Shown here: piece by piece, positions 14,473 to 24,129 of the stretch | Numbering within the stretch: position 1 is the stretch's first letter | Layout of the letters: each line of letters begins with the position of its first letter | Assembly (NCBI RefSeq): GCF_945952405.1 | Contig: NZ_CAMFIA010000012.1 | Span: 49,360-113,359, forward strand | Length of the DNA stretch: 64,000 bases | Source: an uncultured Stenotrophomonas sp. | Lineage (GTDB): Bacteria; Pseudomonadota; Gammaproteobacteria; Xanthomonadales; Xanthomonadaceae | Direction of reading: 5' to 3' | Position numbers and translations under genes: made by a program | Notes under the pieces: model-generated | Told to the model about the DNA's origin: nothing | Databases searched by the model: none | What the model saw: only the letters and a program-made list of their open reading frames with translations

Positions 14473-17400
14473 ATGACCTCGACGGCCGCGACCATCGATG
14501 TACAACTGCGCGCGAGCACTGCCGCTTACCGTGCCGAGATGGTCAACTCTGCGCGTACTACCACGCAGCAGCTTGGCCTGATCCGTAAGGAGGCCTCACA
14601 CACAGCGGTTTCCATTGCGAACCTCAACAAGGCGGCGGTTGGATTCGTAGGCTTCGAAGCGGTCAAGAGTGGCGTGTTGGCACTCTTGGATGCGCAGAAG
14701 TCGATCCAGCAAATCCACTACGGCCTCATGGGTGCTACGGGGTCGGCCCAGGCCGCAGACAAGGCCTACGGCTTCGTCGCGCAGACCGCGAAGGACCTTG
14801 GCCTGAACCTGGAGGAGGCTGGCAAGAGCTTCACCAGCATGTCGGCGGCCGCCACCGCGAACGGCATAGCCATGAAGGATCAGCAGGAGCTGTTCCGGCA
14901 GCTGTCCCGTTCGGCGACCGTGATGCACCTCACCAGCGAGCAAATGGGGCGAGCCACCACGGCGCTAGGGCAGTCCTTCAGCAAGGGCAAGTTCCAGGCC
15001 GAGGAACTCCGGCAGCAACTTGGCGAAGCAATCCCTGGCATTGTGCCTCGCTTCATGCAGGCGGTTGCCAAGATGAACGAAGGAACGGCTCTTGCTGGTA
15101 AGTCCTTCGACAAACTACTGCAAGACGGTGATCTGAGCGTCCAGAAGTACCTTCCAGCGATGATCAAGGCGCTGGAGGCGTCCGGAACAGGAGCGGAGGA
15201 AGCCGCAAAGGGCCTGAGTGCAGAGCTGAATCGACTGTCCACGGCCTGGTTCAACTTGAAGGTCAAGGCCAGCGGCGGAGTGTTCAGCGATGCTGCCATC
15301 TCGTCCGTTCGTTTCATGGCCGAGAACCTGGAGAATGTCGCCGGTGCGGCGACGTTGGCTGCGGGTGTCATTGCTGGCCGTCTCGTTGGCGTCGGTGTCG
15401 GGAGGGCATATAGCGCAGTTTCCGCACCGATTTCTGATCGCATGGCTGCATCCAGCCAGGCATCGGATATGGCGAACGTCGCGCGGGAGCGCGTCAGAGA
15501 GGCCGCCGCTACGGTCAATCAGGCTCGGGAATCCGTTCGTCTCACGGCGACATGGAAGGCCCAAGCAGCGGCTGCTCAGGATACTGCTCGAGAACAACGG
15601 GCCATGGCCGCTGCTGCCTACGAGGCGGCCCAGCGGACGTTGGATCACCAACGGGGTTCCGCTACGCTGTCGGCGAACCTTCGGGCGCAGAAGGACGCAG
15701 AAGCTGCAGTTGTTGTCAGCAGGCGTAATCTGGCGCGTGCGCAGGCGGAGTACAACGCAGCATCTCTGTCCGGTGCACGGGCAGATGCAGCCTCTACCGC
15801 GGCGAAGGGGCGGCTTATCCTGGCCCAAGAGGCTGCTGCCGTCGCAACCAAGAACCTCACCGCGGCGCGGGGAAGGGAGGCCGCCGCAGCATCGGCGTCA
15901 TCGCTTGGCGGAATGGCGGCAAACGGATTGCGCAGTGCTGGAAGCGGGCTGCTCGCCCTGGCCGGTGGCCCGTGGGGAGCCGCAGCGATTGCCATTGGTG
16001 GTGTGGGCATCGCATACATGGACATGGTGCGCAAATCCCAACAAGCGAGAGAGGAGTACGCACAGCAGGTCAAGTCTCTAGGTCTTCTGGCCTACCAGAT
16101 TTCGGATGTTACGGAGAGATTTCAAAAGTTCGGTAGTGAGATCTCTCTTAAGGATTTCATCGGACAATGGAATGAGGCTGCGCAGAAGATCAAGCAGTCG
16201 GAGGAACGTGCGAGGGCGCTTGAGGCCGCTGTCCGCAACTATCAGGCGCTGGTGGATCAAGGGAGAACGTCCACGCGCGAGGGCTCGGGGCTCACGATTG
16301 TTGGTGACATGGAACGCCTCGCTGACGCGAAGGCGGATCTGAAAAAGTTCCAAGAGGAGGTCGCCCCGACTCAAGCCAAGTTCGAGGAAATGTCGACGGT
16401 TCTTCGATCACGCCTGACACCTGAGCTGTTCGATGCTGCAAAGGCAGCGGCAGCCCTTGGTAATGAGAAGCTGGAGGAGTTTCTGGCAGCGCTGCCTGAG
16501 GCGGCCAGGCGTGCAGTAGACGCAGGGAACGCGATCCAAGGAATGCTTTCTGGCTTGCGAACCGATAGTTGGAAAGATCAGGTCGAGTGGATCAAGAAAT
16601 CCAAAGGCGAGTACGCGGCATGGATGGCCGAGCAAGGCAAGGTCATCAACGACAATGGAGGTGTCCAGGCTCTGACACCACAGGAGCGGGCATCTTTCAA
16701 CGCTGAAGCCGCCCGGAAGAAGGCGCACTTTGAGCGTATGAAGCAGCTCGAGGATGAAAAAAAGTCCAACGCTGCGGCTACCCGCTCAGGAATCGCCAAC
16801 GGCAAGGCCCAGGAGAGCCAGTACGCGTCGATCACAGATCGGATCAAGCGACAGATTGCCCTCGACAAGGAGCAGATGGGCCTGACCGACGACATGACGG
16901 CGGCGCAGAAGCTCCAGGTGGTCATCACAAACGAGCTGGCCTCGGCCAAGAGCAAGCTGAGCGAGGAGGAGCAGAAGCGCGTCAAGGCGTTGCTTGAAGA
17001 GGCGGTGGCTCAGGGCAAGGCTCTGGCGGCGCAGGAGTCCGCGAAGAAGGCAGCGCAGGACATGCTGCGGCTCCGGAAGGAGCTGAGCGAAGCCGCCGTT
17101 ACCCAGCAACAGGGCAACGCAATCGACCTGGCCGGCATCGGCACTGGCAGCGAGCAGATGGAACGCTTGCGCCGCCAGCTGCAGCTCAAGGAAGACTACG
17201 ACCGCCGCCTGTCCGCCCTCAACGACCGCAACGCCAGTGCCAACAACGGCAACGGCTACACCAGCAAGCAGTACGCGCAGCAGCTGGACGAGCTGGACAA
17301 GTACCACAAGGAGGCACTGGGGCGGGAGGCGCAGTACCAGGCGGAGCGCCAGAGTTCGATCACCAACTGGTCGCTGGGCGCATATCGAGCCTTTGAGGAC

Positions 17401-18060
17401 TATCGCTCTCAGGCGGCCAATGCGGCAGAGCTGAGCAATCAGGCGTTCACCAACGCATTCCAGGGAATGGAAGACGCGCTGGTGAACTTCGCCATGACCG
17501 GGAAGCTGAGCTTCAGCCAGCTGGCCAACTCGATCATCGCCGACCTGGCCCGGATCGCAGCCAAGCAGGCAACGTCCGCGCTGTTCAATGCAGCCTTCAA
17601 CGCCTTCGCCGGCCCGGTTGGCGCCGTGCAGCGAGAGAAGATCGTTCCAGGCTTCGATGGCGGCGGCTATACCGGCCACGGCGGGCGACTGGAGCCAGCC
17701 GGCATAGTCCACAAGGGCGAAGGTGTGCTCAGCCAGGATGACATGCGCGCGCTGGGCGGGCCTTCGGCCTTCCACGCACTGCGTGCCTCGCTGCGGCGCG
17801 GCTACGACGCAGGCGGCATCGGTGGTCAGGTGCCTACGCGCGTCGCGGTGAGCAGGCGTGCCAGCGGGCAGAGCGAACCGCTGGTTGAGATCCACAACTA
17901 CAGCGGAAGCCCGGTCAAGCAGCGCGAGGAGTCGCGGACCATGCCCGATGGCTCGGAGATCCGGAAGCTGATCGTTCAGATTGGCGCTGAGGAGCTGGAT
18001 GGTGGTTCGTGGGGCAGGGTTGGTCAGGCCCGCTACGGGTGGCAGGACAGCGGCAGGTAA
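14473..18060 (+). CDS. Tail tape measure protein
   Basis: About 1195 residues from ATG 14473 (GGAG seven bases upstream; a TTG at 14461 overlaps that site and is less likely). The N-terminal third has the tape measure core with GLMGATGSAQAADKAYGFVA and LRQQLGEAIPGIVPRFMQAV. The middle holds long Ala/Gln/Arg-rich coiled coils and a hydrophobic span near residues 495-515 (GPWGAAAIAIGGVGIAYM). The C-terminus has the lambda-type NFAMTGKLSFSQLANSIIAD segment and GGYTGHGGRLEPAGIVHKGE. It sets tail length and is ejected with the DNA; its length suggests a tail of roughly 180 nm by the usual 1.5 angstrom per residue rule. Confidence 0.95.
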   Translation: MTSTAATIDVQLRASTAAYRAEMVNSARTTTQQLGLIRKEASHTAVSIANLNKAAVGFVGFEAVKSGVLALLDAQKSIQQIHYGLMGATGSAQAADKAYGFVAQTAKDLGLNLEEAGKSFTSMSAAATANGIAMKDQQELFRQLSRSATVMHLTSEQMGRATTALGQSFSKGKFQAEELRQQLGEAIPGIVPRFMQAVAKMNEGTALAGKSFDKLLQDGDLSVQKYLPAMIKALEASGTGAEEAAKGLSAELNRLSTAWFNLKVKASGGVFSDAAISSVRFMAENLENVAGAATLAAGVIAGRLVGVGVGRAYSAVSAPISDRMAASSQASDMANVARERVREAAATVNQARESVRLTATWKAQAAAAQDTAREQRAMAAAAYEAAQRTLDHQRGSATLSANLRAQKDAEAAVVVSRRNLARAQAEYNAASLSGARADAASTAAKGRLILAQEAAAVATKNLTAARGREAAAASASSLGGMAANGLRSAGSGLLALAGGPWGAAAIAIGGVGIAYMDMVRKSQQAREEYAQQVKSLGLLAYQISDVTERFQKFGSEISLKDFIGQWNEAAQKIKQSEERARALEAAVRNYQALVDQGRTSTREGSGLTIVGDMERLADAKADLKKFQEEVAPTQAKFEEMSTVLRSRLTPELFDAAKAAAALGNEKLEEFLAALPEAARRAVDAGNAIQGMLSGLRTDSWKDQVEWIKKSKGEYAAWMAEQGKVINDNGGVQALTPQERASFNAEAARKKAHFERMKQLEDEKKSNAAATRSGIANGKAQESQYASITDRIKRQIALDKEQMGLTDDMTAAQKLQVVITNELASAKSKLSEEEQKRVKALLEEAVAQGKALAAQESAKKAAQDMLRLRKELSEAAVTQQQGNAIDLAGIGTGSEQMERLRRQLQLKEDYDRRLSALNDRNASANNGNGYTSKQYAQQLDELDKYHKEALGREAQYQAERQSSITNWSLGAYRAFEDYRSQAANAAELSNQAFTNAFQGMEDALVNFAMTGKLSFSQLANSIIADLARIAAKQATSALFNAAFNAFAGPVGAVQREKIVPGFDGGGYTGHGGRLEPAGIVHKGEGVLSQDDMRALGGPSAFHALRASLRRGYDAGGIGGQVPTRVAVSRRASGQSEPLVEIHNYSGSPVKQREESRTMPDGSEIRKLIVQIGAEELDGGSWGRVGQARYGWQDSGR

Positions 18061-18063
18061 TCG

Positions 18064-18096
18064 GGTGGGCGCAGGAACCGCTGCGCCCACCTATTT
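18064..18096 (+). other. Strong hairpin after tape measure gene
   Basis: An 11-base-pair perfect stem (18064-18074 with 18081-18091) followed by TATTT. Weak T tract, so it may act as a leaky terminator or as an mRNA end-stabilising element. Confidence 0.55.
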
Positions 18097-18118
18097 GAAA
18101 GAGAAGAGGCAAAGAGCA

Positions 18119-18475
18119 ATGGAGACCTTCCCGAGCTATGCCGAGATCCGATTCGCGGACTACGGCGAAGAGTTCGACCCTGCGGTGGAGCGTACCGAGA
18201 TGGAGCGGGGCGTGCCGCGGCAGCGACTGCTGAATACCCATGTCATCCAGACAATCGAGGCGTCGGTGCAGTTCCGCTCGGCGCAGGCAGTGGCCGATTT
18301 CGAGGCATGGTACTTCGACAACCTCAAGCGCATTGGCTGGTTCAACATGGAGCACCCCCGCACCGGTCGGATCATTCGCGCCCGTTTCCAGGGCGGGAAG
18401 ATCGGCAAGCTGCAGCCGCTCAACACTCAGTTTCGATTCGCCAAGCGCGATCTGGTTTTGGAGTACATGCGATGA
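18119..18475 (+). CDS. Minor tail protein (distal tail region)
   Basis: 118 residues from ATG 18119, preceded by GAGG and the AAGAGCA start context. FPSYAEIRFADYGEEFDPAVERTEMERG and the later QAVADFEAWYFDNLKRIGWF stretch look like the small proteins that follow the tape measure in many Xanthomonad siphophages. It is probably a distal tail or tail-tip component. It overlaps the DUF1833 gene by four bases, so the two are co-translated. No stronger family assignment can be made. Confidence 0.72.
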   Translation: METFPSYAEIRFADYGEEFDPAVERTEMERGVPRQRLLNTHVIQTIEASVQFRSAQAVADFEAWYFDNLKRIGWFNMEHPRTGRIIRARFQGGKIGKLQPLNTQFRFAKRDLVLEYMR

Positions 18476-18933
18476 GCACATTCACCGAGCGCCGGCAGCG
18501 TACCGACGACACCAGCGGGATCCTGCTCCTGCTGGAACTGAGCGCCCCGTCCTTCGTTGAGGTGCTGCGCATCGTCAACGACACGGCCGACTGGGTGAGC
18601 CAGGGCAAGATCTACACGGGCTTCCCCTTCGGCTTCAAGCTGCCCGACGACATGGGCGGGCAGGCGCCGCGCGCCCAGCTGGTGCTGGACAACGTGGGCC
18701 GCTCGATTACCGAGGACCTGGAGCGGATGCAGCCTGGCGAGCTGGTCACCGCCCGGCTGATGATTACCGACCGGGCCGACCCCAACGTGATCGAGGCTAG
18801 CTACGACCTGCCGATGACGCAGGTTGTGGTCAACAGCCGCACCGCGTCGGCCCAGCTGGGCGTGGACTTCCTGACCCGCCAGCAAGCGGTCACGCTGCGC
18901 GCCAACCCGTTCACCCTGCCGGGCATCTTCTGA
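18472..18933 (+). CDS. DUF1833 family minor tail protein
   Basis: 153 residues. LLLLELSAPSFVEVLRIVND, then PDDMGGQAPRAQLVLDNVGR and MTQVVVNSRTASAQLGVDFL match the DUF1833 family, found between the tape measure and NlpC/P60-type genes of siphophages. It is thought to be part of the tail tip baseplate. It overlaps the stop of the preceding gene and the start of the NlpC-like gene, so the three form a coupled block. Confidence 0.82.
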   Translation: MSTFTERRQRTDDTSGILLLLELSAPSFVEVLRIVNDTADWVSQGKIYTGFPFGFKLPDDMGGQAPRAQLVLDNVGRSITEDLERMQPGELVTARLMITDRADPNVIEASYDLPMTQVVVNSRTASAQLGVDFLTRQQAVTLRANPFTLPGIF

Positions 18934-19328
18934 TGCGCCCGGCAGAGGTGGAACGGTTCGTCGGCATTCCCTACGACGGCGATCACTTCGATTGCGCCGA
19001 CCTGGTGGTGCTGGTGCAGCAGCAGCTGTTCGGCCGGGCCATCACGCTGCCAGGGCGCCGCCCCCGCGGGCTGCAGGGCTCGGCCGAGCTGGGCGCGCTG
19101 TCGCGGCCCTATGCGCATCGGCGGGACGGACCGCCGGAAGATGGCGACCTTGTTCTGATGATCGATCAGGGACACCGAAACCCCGGCCATGCCGGGGTTT
19201 TCTTCTTTCTGGCCCATGAGGGCTGGGTTCTCCACAGCAACGAGTGCAACGGCTGCAGCGTGCTGCACCGGGTGCGCGATCTGCCCGGCTTCGGGCTGCG
19301 AATCGAGGGTTACTACGCATGGGCCTGA
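18933..19328 (+). CDS. NlpC/P60-like tail-associated cell-wall peptidase
   Basis: 131 residues. HFDCADLVVLVQQQLFGR contains the expected nucleophilic Cys (about residue 22) and GHRNPGHAGVFFF the expected His. This Cys/His layout matches small NlpC/P60 peptidases placed before the J gene in many siphophages, where they cut peptide cross-links during entry. The DNA coding for the His motif is itself a perfect intrinsic terminator (19178-19208). The stop overlaps the start of the J-like gene. Confidence 0.82.
   Translation: MRPAEVERFVGIPYDGDHFDCADLVVLVQQQLFGRAITLPGRRPRGLQGSAELGALSRPYAHRRDGPPEDGDLVLMIDQGHRNPGHAGVFFFLAHEGWVLHSNECNGCSVLHRVRDLPGFGLRIEGYYAWA
19178..19208 (+). terminator. Intrinsic terminator embedded in the NlpC/P60 coding sequence
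   Basis: AAACCCCGGC (19178-19187) pairs perfectly with GCCGGGGTTT (19191-19200) around a CAT loop and is followed by TCTTCTTT. It lies in the sense direction within an intact gene and would reduce transcription of the J gene unless suppressed by translating ribosomes or antitermination. Confidence 0.65.
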
Positions 19329-22300
19329 TGCAAGCGCCAACCGATGCCGGCCGACTGATCATCACCCCGCATCCGGTGATGCTGGACGGCCAGCAGAACC
19401 TGCAGGCCGACCTGCGCCCGGGGGAGAGCCTGTATGGGTTCCTCGCGCGCCATGTGCACGGGCTGGACGGACAGGCATGGGTGGTCACCATCGGCGGCCG
19501 GCCGGTGGAACGCCACCTGTGGTGCAACGTGTACCCGAAGCACGGCCAGGTGATCGAGGTCCGCGCCGTGGTAGGCAAGAGCGCTATCCGCCTCGTAGCG
19601 ATGATCGCGCTTACCTACTTCACTTTGGGTGGCGCGTCCATCGCGGGCTTCAGCATCGGCACATCCACGGCGCTGGGCACGACCATCGCCCGAATCGCGG
19701 TTTACGTCGCCGGCAGCTTGCTCATCAACAAAGTGCTGGGGCCTAAGTTGCCCAGTGCCGCAGCGACGGCGCCGGCGGATACGGCGTTCTCGATCTCGGC
19801 GCCCCGGAATCGCGCCCGCGCCTATGAGCCTCTGTCACTGCTGTTCGGCAGCGTGCGCATCGCCCCCGACGTGGCTAGCAAGCCGTACATGCACTACGAG
19901 GGCGACGAGCAGTACCTGTCGCTGGTGCTTACGCCGGGTGTGAATGTGGGGCGTGTCGAAGCGCTCTACAACGGCGACGCGCTGCTGAGCACCTACGAGG
20001 GTGTGCAGGTCTGGCACAACGGCTTCCCGGGCATGCCCAGCCAGGCCATTCCGCTCTACAGCAATTCCGCAAGCGTCGACGGCGGCACGATCCTGGACAC
20101 CAGCAGCGATCCGAAGCACACCCCGAGCAAGTGGATTCAGCGCACCAGCGCGCCCGGTGCCATCCGCCTGCAGGTGAACATGGACTTCCGCATCTTCGAC
20201 GCCGATTCGAAGGGGCGCGAGTACGAGAATCGGGAGCAGATCCAGATCCAGTACCGCGCCGTGGGGGAGAGCGCTTGGCGCCCGTTCGGCACCTATTCGG
20301 TGTCCGGCCGCACGCAGAAGTCGCGCCGGGCCACCTACGGGCTGGACGTGGCGCCGGGCCAGTACGAAGTGCAGGTGCGCACCACCGGCCAGAACACCGA
20401 CGGGAACAACGCGCAGGCCAGCTTCACCTGGACCAACCTGGTGAGCGTGATGGCCGACACCGCCAGCTATGACGGCATCCCGCGCATTGGTATCCGGATG
20501 AAGGCTTCCGGCCAGCTCAACGGCAGCCCCGACGAGCTGCGCTGTGTGGCGCATTCCCTGCCGATCCTGGTGTGGAAGGGCGACGCCATCGGCTGGGTCA
20601 CGGAGGAAAGCAGCAACCCCGGTGCGCAGATCCTGGCCTATGCCCGCGGCATCAAGTCGCCGGCCGGCGTGCGGATCGGCGGCATGGGGCTACCCGACAG
20701 CCAGATCGACGTGGAAGCCCTTAAGGCCTTCATGCTGCACTGCGCGGCCAATGGTTTCACCTACGACTACCTGGTGACCGACAAGCGCAACCATCAGGCG
20801 GTGATGGATGCGATTGCGCTGGCCGGCTTCGGCCAGATCGCCTGGCCCAAGGGTCGGCTGGCGGTGGTGTGGGCCGCCGATGAGCAGCCGCTCTCGGGCG
20901 TGGTCAACATGGCCACCATCAAGAAGGGCCAGTTCCAGGTCGAGTACACCCTGGCCAACGGTGCCGACGGCATCGAGTACAGCTACCTGGACCGGGCCAC
21001 TTGGGAGGCCCGGACCCTTCGCGTTCCCGCGCCGGGCGTGTCTACCATGCTCAACCCGGCGCAGGTGACCGGTGAGGGCGTCACCAGCGAGGCGCACGCG
21101 GCCACCCTGGCGCGCTGGCATCTGGCGCAGAGCCTTTACCAGTACAAGTCGATCAGCTACAGCACCAACATTGAGCATCTGGCCTATGGCCGCATGTCGG
21201 TGCTGGCGCTGCAGCACGACCTGACGCAGTGGGGCTTCGGTGGCCAGGTGCTGTCGGCCACGATGGGGCCGGGCAGGGCGGTCACGCTGCAGCTGGACGT
21301 GCAGGTGCCTGGGCGCGCGCAGGCAAGCGCCTACATCGGTCTGCGGATCCCGGGCGAGCGGGTGTACCGCGTGTTGCGGGTGCGCCCGTTCACCGGTGAG
21401 AGCGATCAGCTGGTGCTGGCCGATCCGTGGCCGACCGATGCGGCGCTGCCCGGCGACAGCGAGGGCAATCCAGCCTGGGACACCATCTGGATTTACGACT
21501 TCAAGCAGACGCCGGGCTACCGGGTCCGCGTGGTGGCGATCCAGCCGGAGAACGACCTTAAGGGCGCTTCGGTCGACGTGGTGGCCGAGGGGCCGGAATA
21601 CTGGCATTACGTCAAGACGGGCGAGTACATCCCGCCCGACAGCGGCTCGCAGCTCGGCACGCGGCCGGTGGCCAGCAATCTGCGCATCACCGAGCGCCAG
21701 GTGGTGCAGGGCGACACGGTGTTCTCCGAGCTGCAGGCGTCCTTCGATATCTCCGGGCCGGTGGGCGAAATTCGGGTGCTGTCGGACCTGGACCAGAATG
21801 CGGAGCTGGAACAGGTCGCGTCGACCACGACGCGCACAGCCAGCTGGCGCATTCCGCGCGCCGGCGTCTACCCGATCACGGTTCGCCCCTACAGCCCGGA
21901 CGGCCAGGCCGGCGTGGCGGTGACGGTGACCTATGCCACCCAAGGCGCCGACGTGCCGCCGGTGCTGGTGGACCTGTTCGACGTGGAGGAACGCAGCGGC
22001 GGCGTGCGCCTCTACACCTGGGGCTGGCTGGGTAGCACCACCCGCTCGCCGGACTTTGCCGGCGTCGAGATCCGGTACATGCCGGGGAAGGTGGCAGCGC
22101 CGGACTGGCACGCGATGACGCCGGTGGGCGAGACGGGCTACCACACCGCGCCATTCGAGAACGTCATTCCGGAATCGGGCGACTGGACCTTCGCCTGCCG
22201 CAGCGTGAATACCTCGGGCGAGCTGTCCACGGAAAGCCGGGTGGTCATGAAGACCCTTGGCCAGAACCTGGGCGAGGTGCTCGATACGACGGTCCAGCAG

Positions 22301-24061
22301 ATGATCGACCAGCAGCGGCAGATCGACCAGGAGAAGGTCGACCGCTTCAACGAGGATGCGCGCGTGTCGCAGCAGGCCGCGGCCGACGCAACGGCCAAGG
22401 CCAATGCGGCGCGGGATGCGGCGATTGCCCATGCCGATGCCATCGCTGCCATCGTGTCGGATATCACCGAGGCCGACGACTGGGTGGCGCCCAAGACGTA
22501 CCCGGCCGGGGACTTCGTCAAGCACGGCGGCAAGCTCTACCGCGCGCTGCGGGAGAGCACCGGAGCCGAGCCGGGGCTCAGCCCGGAGGACTGGCAGCTG
22601 ATCGGCAACTTCGCCGGCGTCGGCGAGGCGCTGGCCGCGTCCATCGATATGTCGTTCCAAAACGCGTCCGACCTGGCCGCCGAGGCCGGCCGCATCAATG
22701 CGATCCTCGCCCGAATGCCGGCTGGCGACGGCAAGGTGGCCTCGGTCGAGGCAGTCGATGCGGTCAACGCGCGCGTGGAGCAAACCGAGGGCGGCGTGCG
22801 CGCGGTCGGGGAGCGGACCACCTCGCTTGAGGCGCAGCTCAGCTACAAGCACGCCGGGGACCGCGACTGGAACGCCGGCGACATGAACGTGCGCGCCGGT
22901 GTGCGCACCTGGCAGTCGGTCATGGCCGAAGGTGACCGGGCGGTGGCCAAGCGAGTGGATGCCACCAATGCCGAACTGGGTTCGTTCAAGGCTGGGACCA
23001 CCAAGTCCATCGAGGTGATCGCCACCAAGCAGGCCGCGCAGGCTGAGCAGATCGAGCATGTCGGGGCCGAGCTGGAGGGAAAGGCATCCGCCGATGCCCT
23101 GCGGCAGGTCAGCAGCAGGGTGGAGCAGACCGAGGGAGGGCTGCAGGCCGTCTCTGGCCAGCTGGAGTCGGTGAAGGCCGATCTGGGTGGCAAGGCCAGT
23201 GCGCAGGTCGTGCAGGGGATGGAGGCACGCGTGGTCCAGACCGAGCAGGGGCTGCAGTCGGTCCGGGCCCGGGCATACCTGAAGGTGATCGCCGACGCCG
23301 GCCAGGGGCCGTTGATTGGCGGCATGGAGATCGACAACGACGGCAACACGGTGGCCACGCGGTTCGTGAGCAGCCAGTTCGAGATCCTGACCCCTAACGC
23401 GGCCAGCGGGATCGAGATCCGCGATGGCTATCACCGGGTGTGGAGTGCCAACGCTCAGCGCATCATCGGCGTCGGGTTCGGCAAGCCGGCTGATCGGCTC
23501 ATGGACTACTTCGGCCCGAACGTCGGTGCAGCCAATGCGTCCAAGCTCAACGCCACGATGTGGATGGACATGGACGGCAACGCGTACTTTGGCGGCGCTC
23601 TCCGCGCGGGTGCGATCAACAGCGGCGGCCAGTTCAATCTCAACAACGCCAATTGGGACAGCGCTACCTACCTGAGCGTAATGCACGCGGGGTCACAGGG
23701 GCGGCCCAAGGTGGTGTTGCGCTGGGCACGGCTAAGTGCAGAGGCGGTCTCGTTCGGCAATGCCTCGCTGCCCACCCGCACAGGCACGATGCGCCTGCGC
23801 CTGTGGCGGGATAGCACGCTGCTGTCGGACCAGAGCATTACCGCCTCCTCGGTCAACGTCTATGAGCCCGACTCGAACCGCACGCTCACAACGCAGACCT
23901 GGGAGTGGCCGCAGCTGTCGATCACCGACACGTCCAACGCCACCGGCAACGTGCCGTACCGCATGCAGATCGACTTCACCGGTGGCACCCGCTACGACAT
24001 TCCCGCGTCTGTGGTCGGAGCCCTGCCAAGTGTTGCGGTGTTGAACATCATCGAAAGCTAA
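19319..24061 (+). CDS. Tail tip attachment protein, lambda J-like
   Basis: 1580 residues from ATG 19319 (GAGGGT upstream); ATG 19328 is an alternative. Like J proteins it starts with a small domain (LRPGESLYGFLARHVHGLDG), a hydrophobic segment (about 95-140), and the conserved core with DTAFSISAPRNRARAYEPLS and GVRIGGMGLPDSQIDVEALK. Fibronectin-like domains follow. Near residue 1055, DDWVAPKTYPAGDFVKHGGK looks like a small carbohydrate-binding module. Coiled-coil repeats with RVEQTEGG come next and the C-terminus (after 1320) has the DUF1983-like part and a likely receptor-binding beta region. It determines host range. Confidence 0.93.
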   Translation: MGLMQAPTDAGRLIITPHPVMLDGQQNLQADLRPGESLYGFLARHVHGLDGQAWVVTIGGRPVERHLWCNVYPKHGQVIEVRAVVGKSAIRLVAMIALTYFTLGGASIAGFSIGTSTALGTTIARIAVYVAGSLLINKVLGPKLPSAAATAPADTAFSISAPRNRARAYEPLSLLFGSVRIAPDVASKPYMHYEGDEQYLSLVLTPGVNVGRVEALYNGDALLSTYEGVQVWHNGFPGMPSQAIPLYSNSASVDGGTILDTSSDPKHTPSKWIQRTSAPGAIRLQVNMDFRIFDADSKGREYENREQIQIQYRAVGESAWRPFGTYSVSGRTQKSRRATYGLDVAPGQYEVQVRTTGQNTDGNNAQASFTWTNLVSVMADTASYDGIPRIGIRMKASGQLNGSPDELRCVAHSLPILVWKGDAIGWVTEESSNPGAQILAYARGIKSPAGVRIGGMGLPDSQIDVEALKAFMLHCAANGFTYDYLVTDKRNHQAVMDAIALAGFGQIAWPKGRLAVVWAADEQPLSGVVNMATIKKGQFQVEYTLANGADGIEYSYLDRATWEARTLRVPAPGVSTMLNPAQVTGEGVTSEAHAATLARWHLAQSLYQYKSISYSTNIEHLAYGRMSVLALQHDLTQWGFGGQVLSATMGPGRAVTLQLDVQVPGRAQASAYIGLRIPGERVYRVLRVRPFTGESDQLVLADPWPTDAALPGDSEGNPAWDTIWIYDFKQTPGYRVRVVAIQPENDLKGASVDVVAEGPEYWHYVKTGEYIPPDSGSQLGTRPVASNLRITERQVVQGDTVFSELQASFDISGPVGEIRVLSDLDQNAELEQVASTTTRTASWRIPRAGVYPITVRPYSPDGQAGVAVTVTYATQGADVPPVLVDLFDVEERSGGVRLYTWGWLGSTTRSPDFAGVEIRYMPGKVAAPDWHAMTPVGETGYHTAPFENVIPESGDWTFACRSVNTSGELSTESRVVMKTLGQNLGEVLDTTVQQMIDQQRQIDQEKVDRFNEDARVSQQAAADATAKANAARDAAIAHADAIAAIVSDITEADDWVAPKTYPAGDFVKHGGKLYRALRESTGAEPGLSPEDWQLIGNFAGVGEALAASIDMSFQNASDLAAEAGRINAILARMPAGDGKVASVEAVDAVNARVEQTEGGVRAVGERTTSLEAQLSYKHAGDRDWNAGDMNVRAGVRTWQSVMAEGDRAVAKRVDATNAELGSFKAGTTKSIEVIATKQAAQAEQIEHVGAELEGKASADALRQVSSRVEQTEGGLQAVSGQLESVKADLGGKASAQVVQGMEARVVQTEQGLQSVRARAYLKVIADAGQGPLIGGMEIDNDGNTVATRFVSSQFEILTPNAASGIEIRDGYHRVWSANAQRIIGVGFGKPADRLMDYFGPNVGAANASKLNATMWMDMDGNAYFGGALRAGAINSGGQFNLNNANWDSATYLSVMHAGSQGRPKVVLRWARLSAEAVSFGNASLPTRTGTMRLRLWRDSTLLSDQSITASSVNVYEPDSNRTLTTQTWEWPQLSITDTSNATGNVPYRMQIDFTGGTRYDIPASVVGALPSVAVLNIIES

Positions 24062-24070
24062 GCGCGCAGC

Positions 24071-24098
24071 GGCAGCGGGCCCTTCGGGGCTCGCTGCC
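24071..24098 (+). other. Hairpin with UUCG loop after J gene
   Basis: A 12-base-pair stem (24071-24082 with 24087-24098, one G-T pair) closed by the very stable TTCG tetraloop, without a T tract. It likely stabilises or delimits the long J transcript. Confidence 0.6.
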
Positions 24099-24129
24099 AT
24101 GCCCGCGCATCAGGAAAGGGACAAGAGCA

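Noticed and set aside
16786-18090. A 434-codon antisense frame over the tape measure gene
   Set aside because: Composition is that of a GC-driven shadow frame; the sense protein has clear tape measure motifs.
20690-23686. A 998-codon open frame antisense to the J-like gene
   Set aside because: High-GC genes often have long open frames on the opposite strand. The translation is His/Arg/Ala-rich without domains, and the sense strand encodes a clear tail tip protein.
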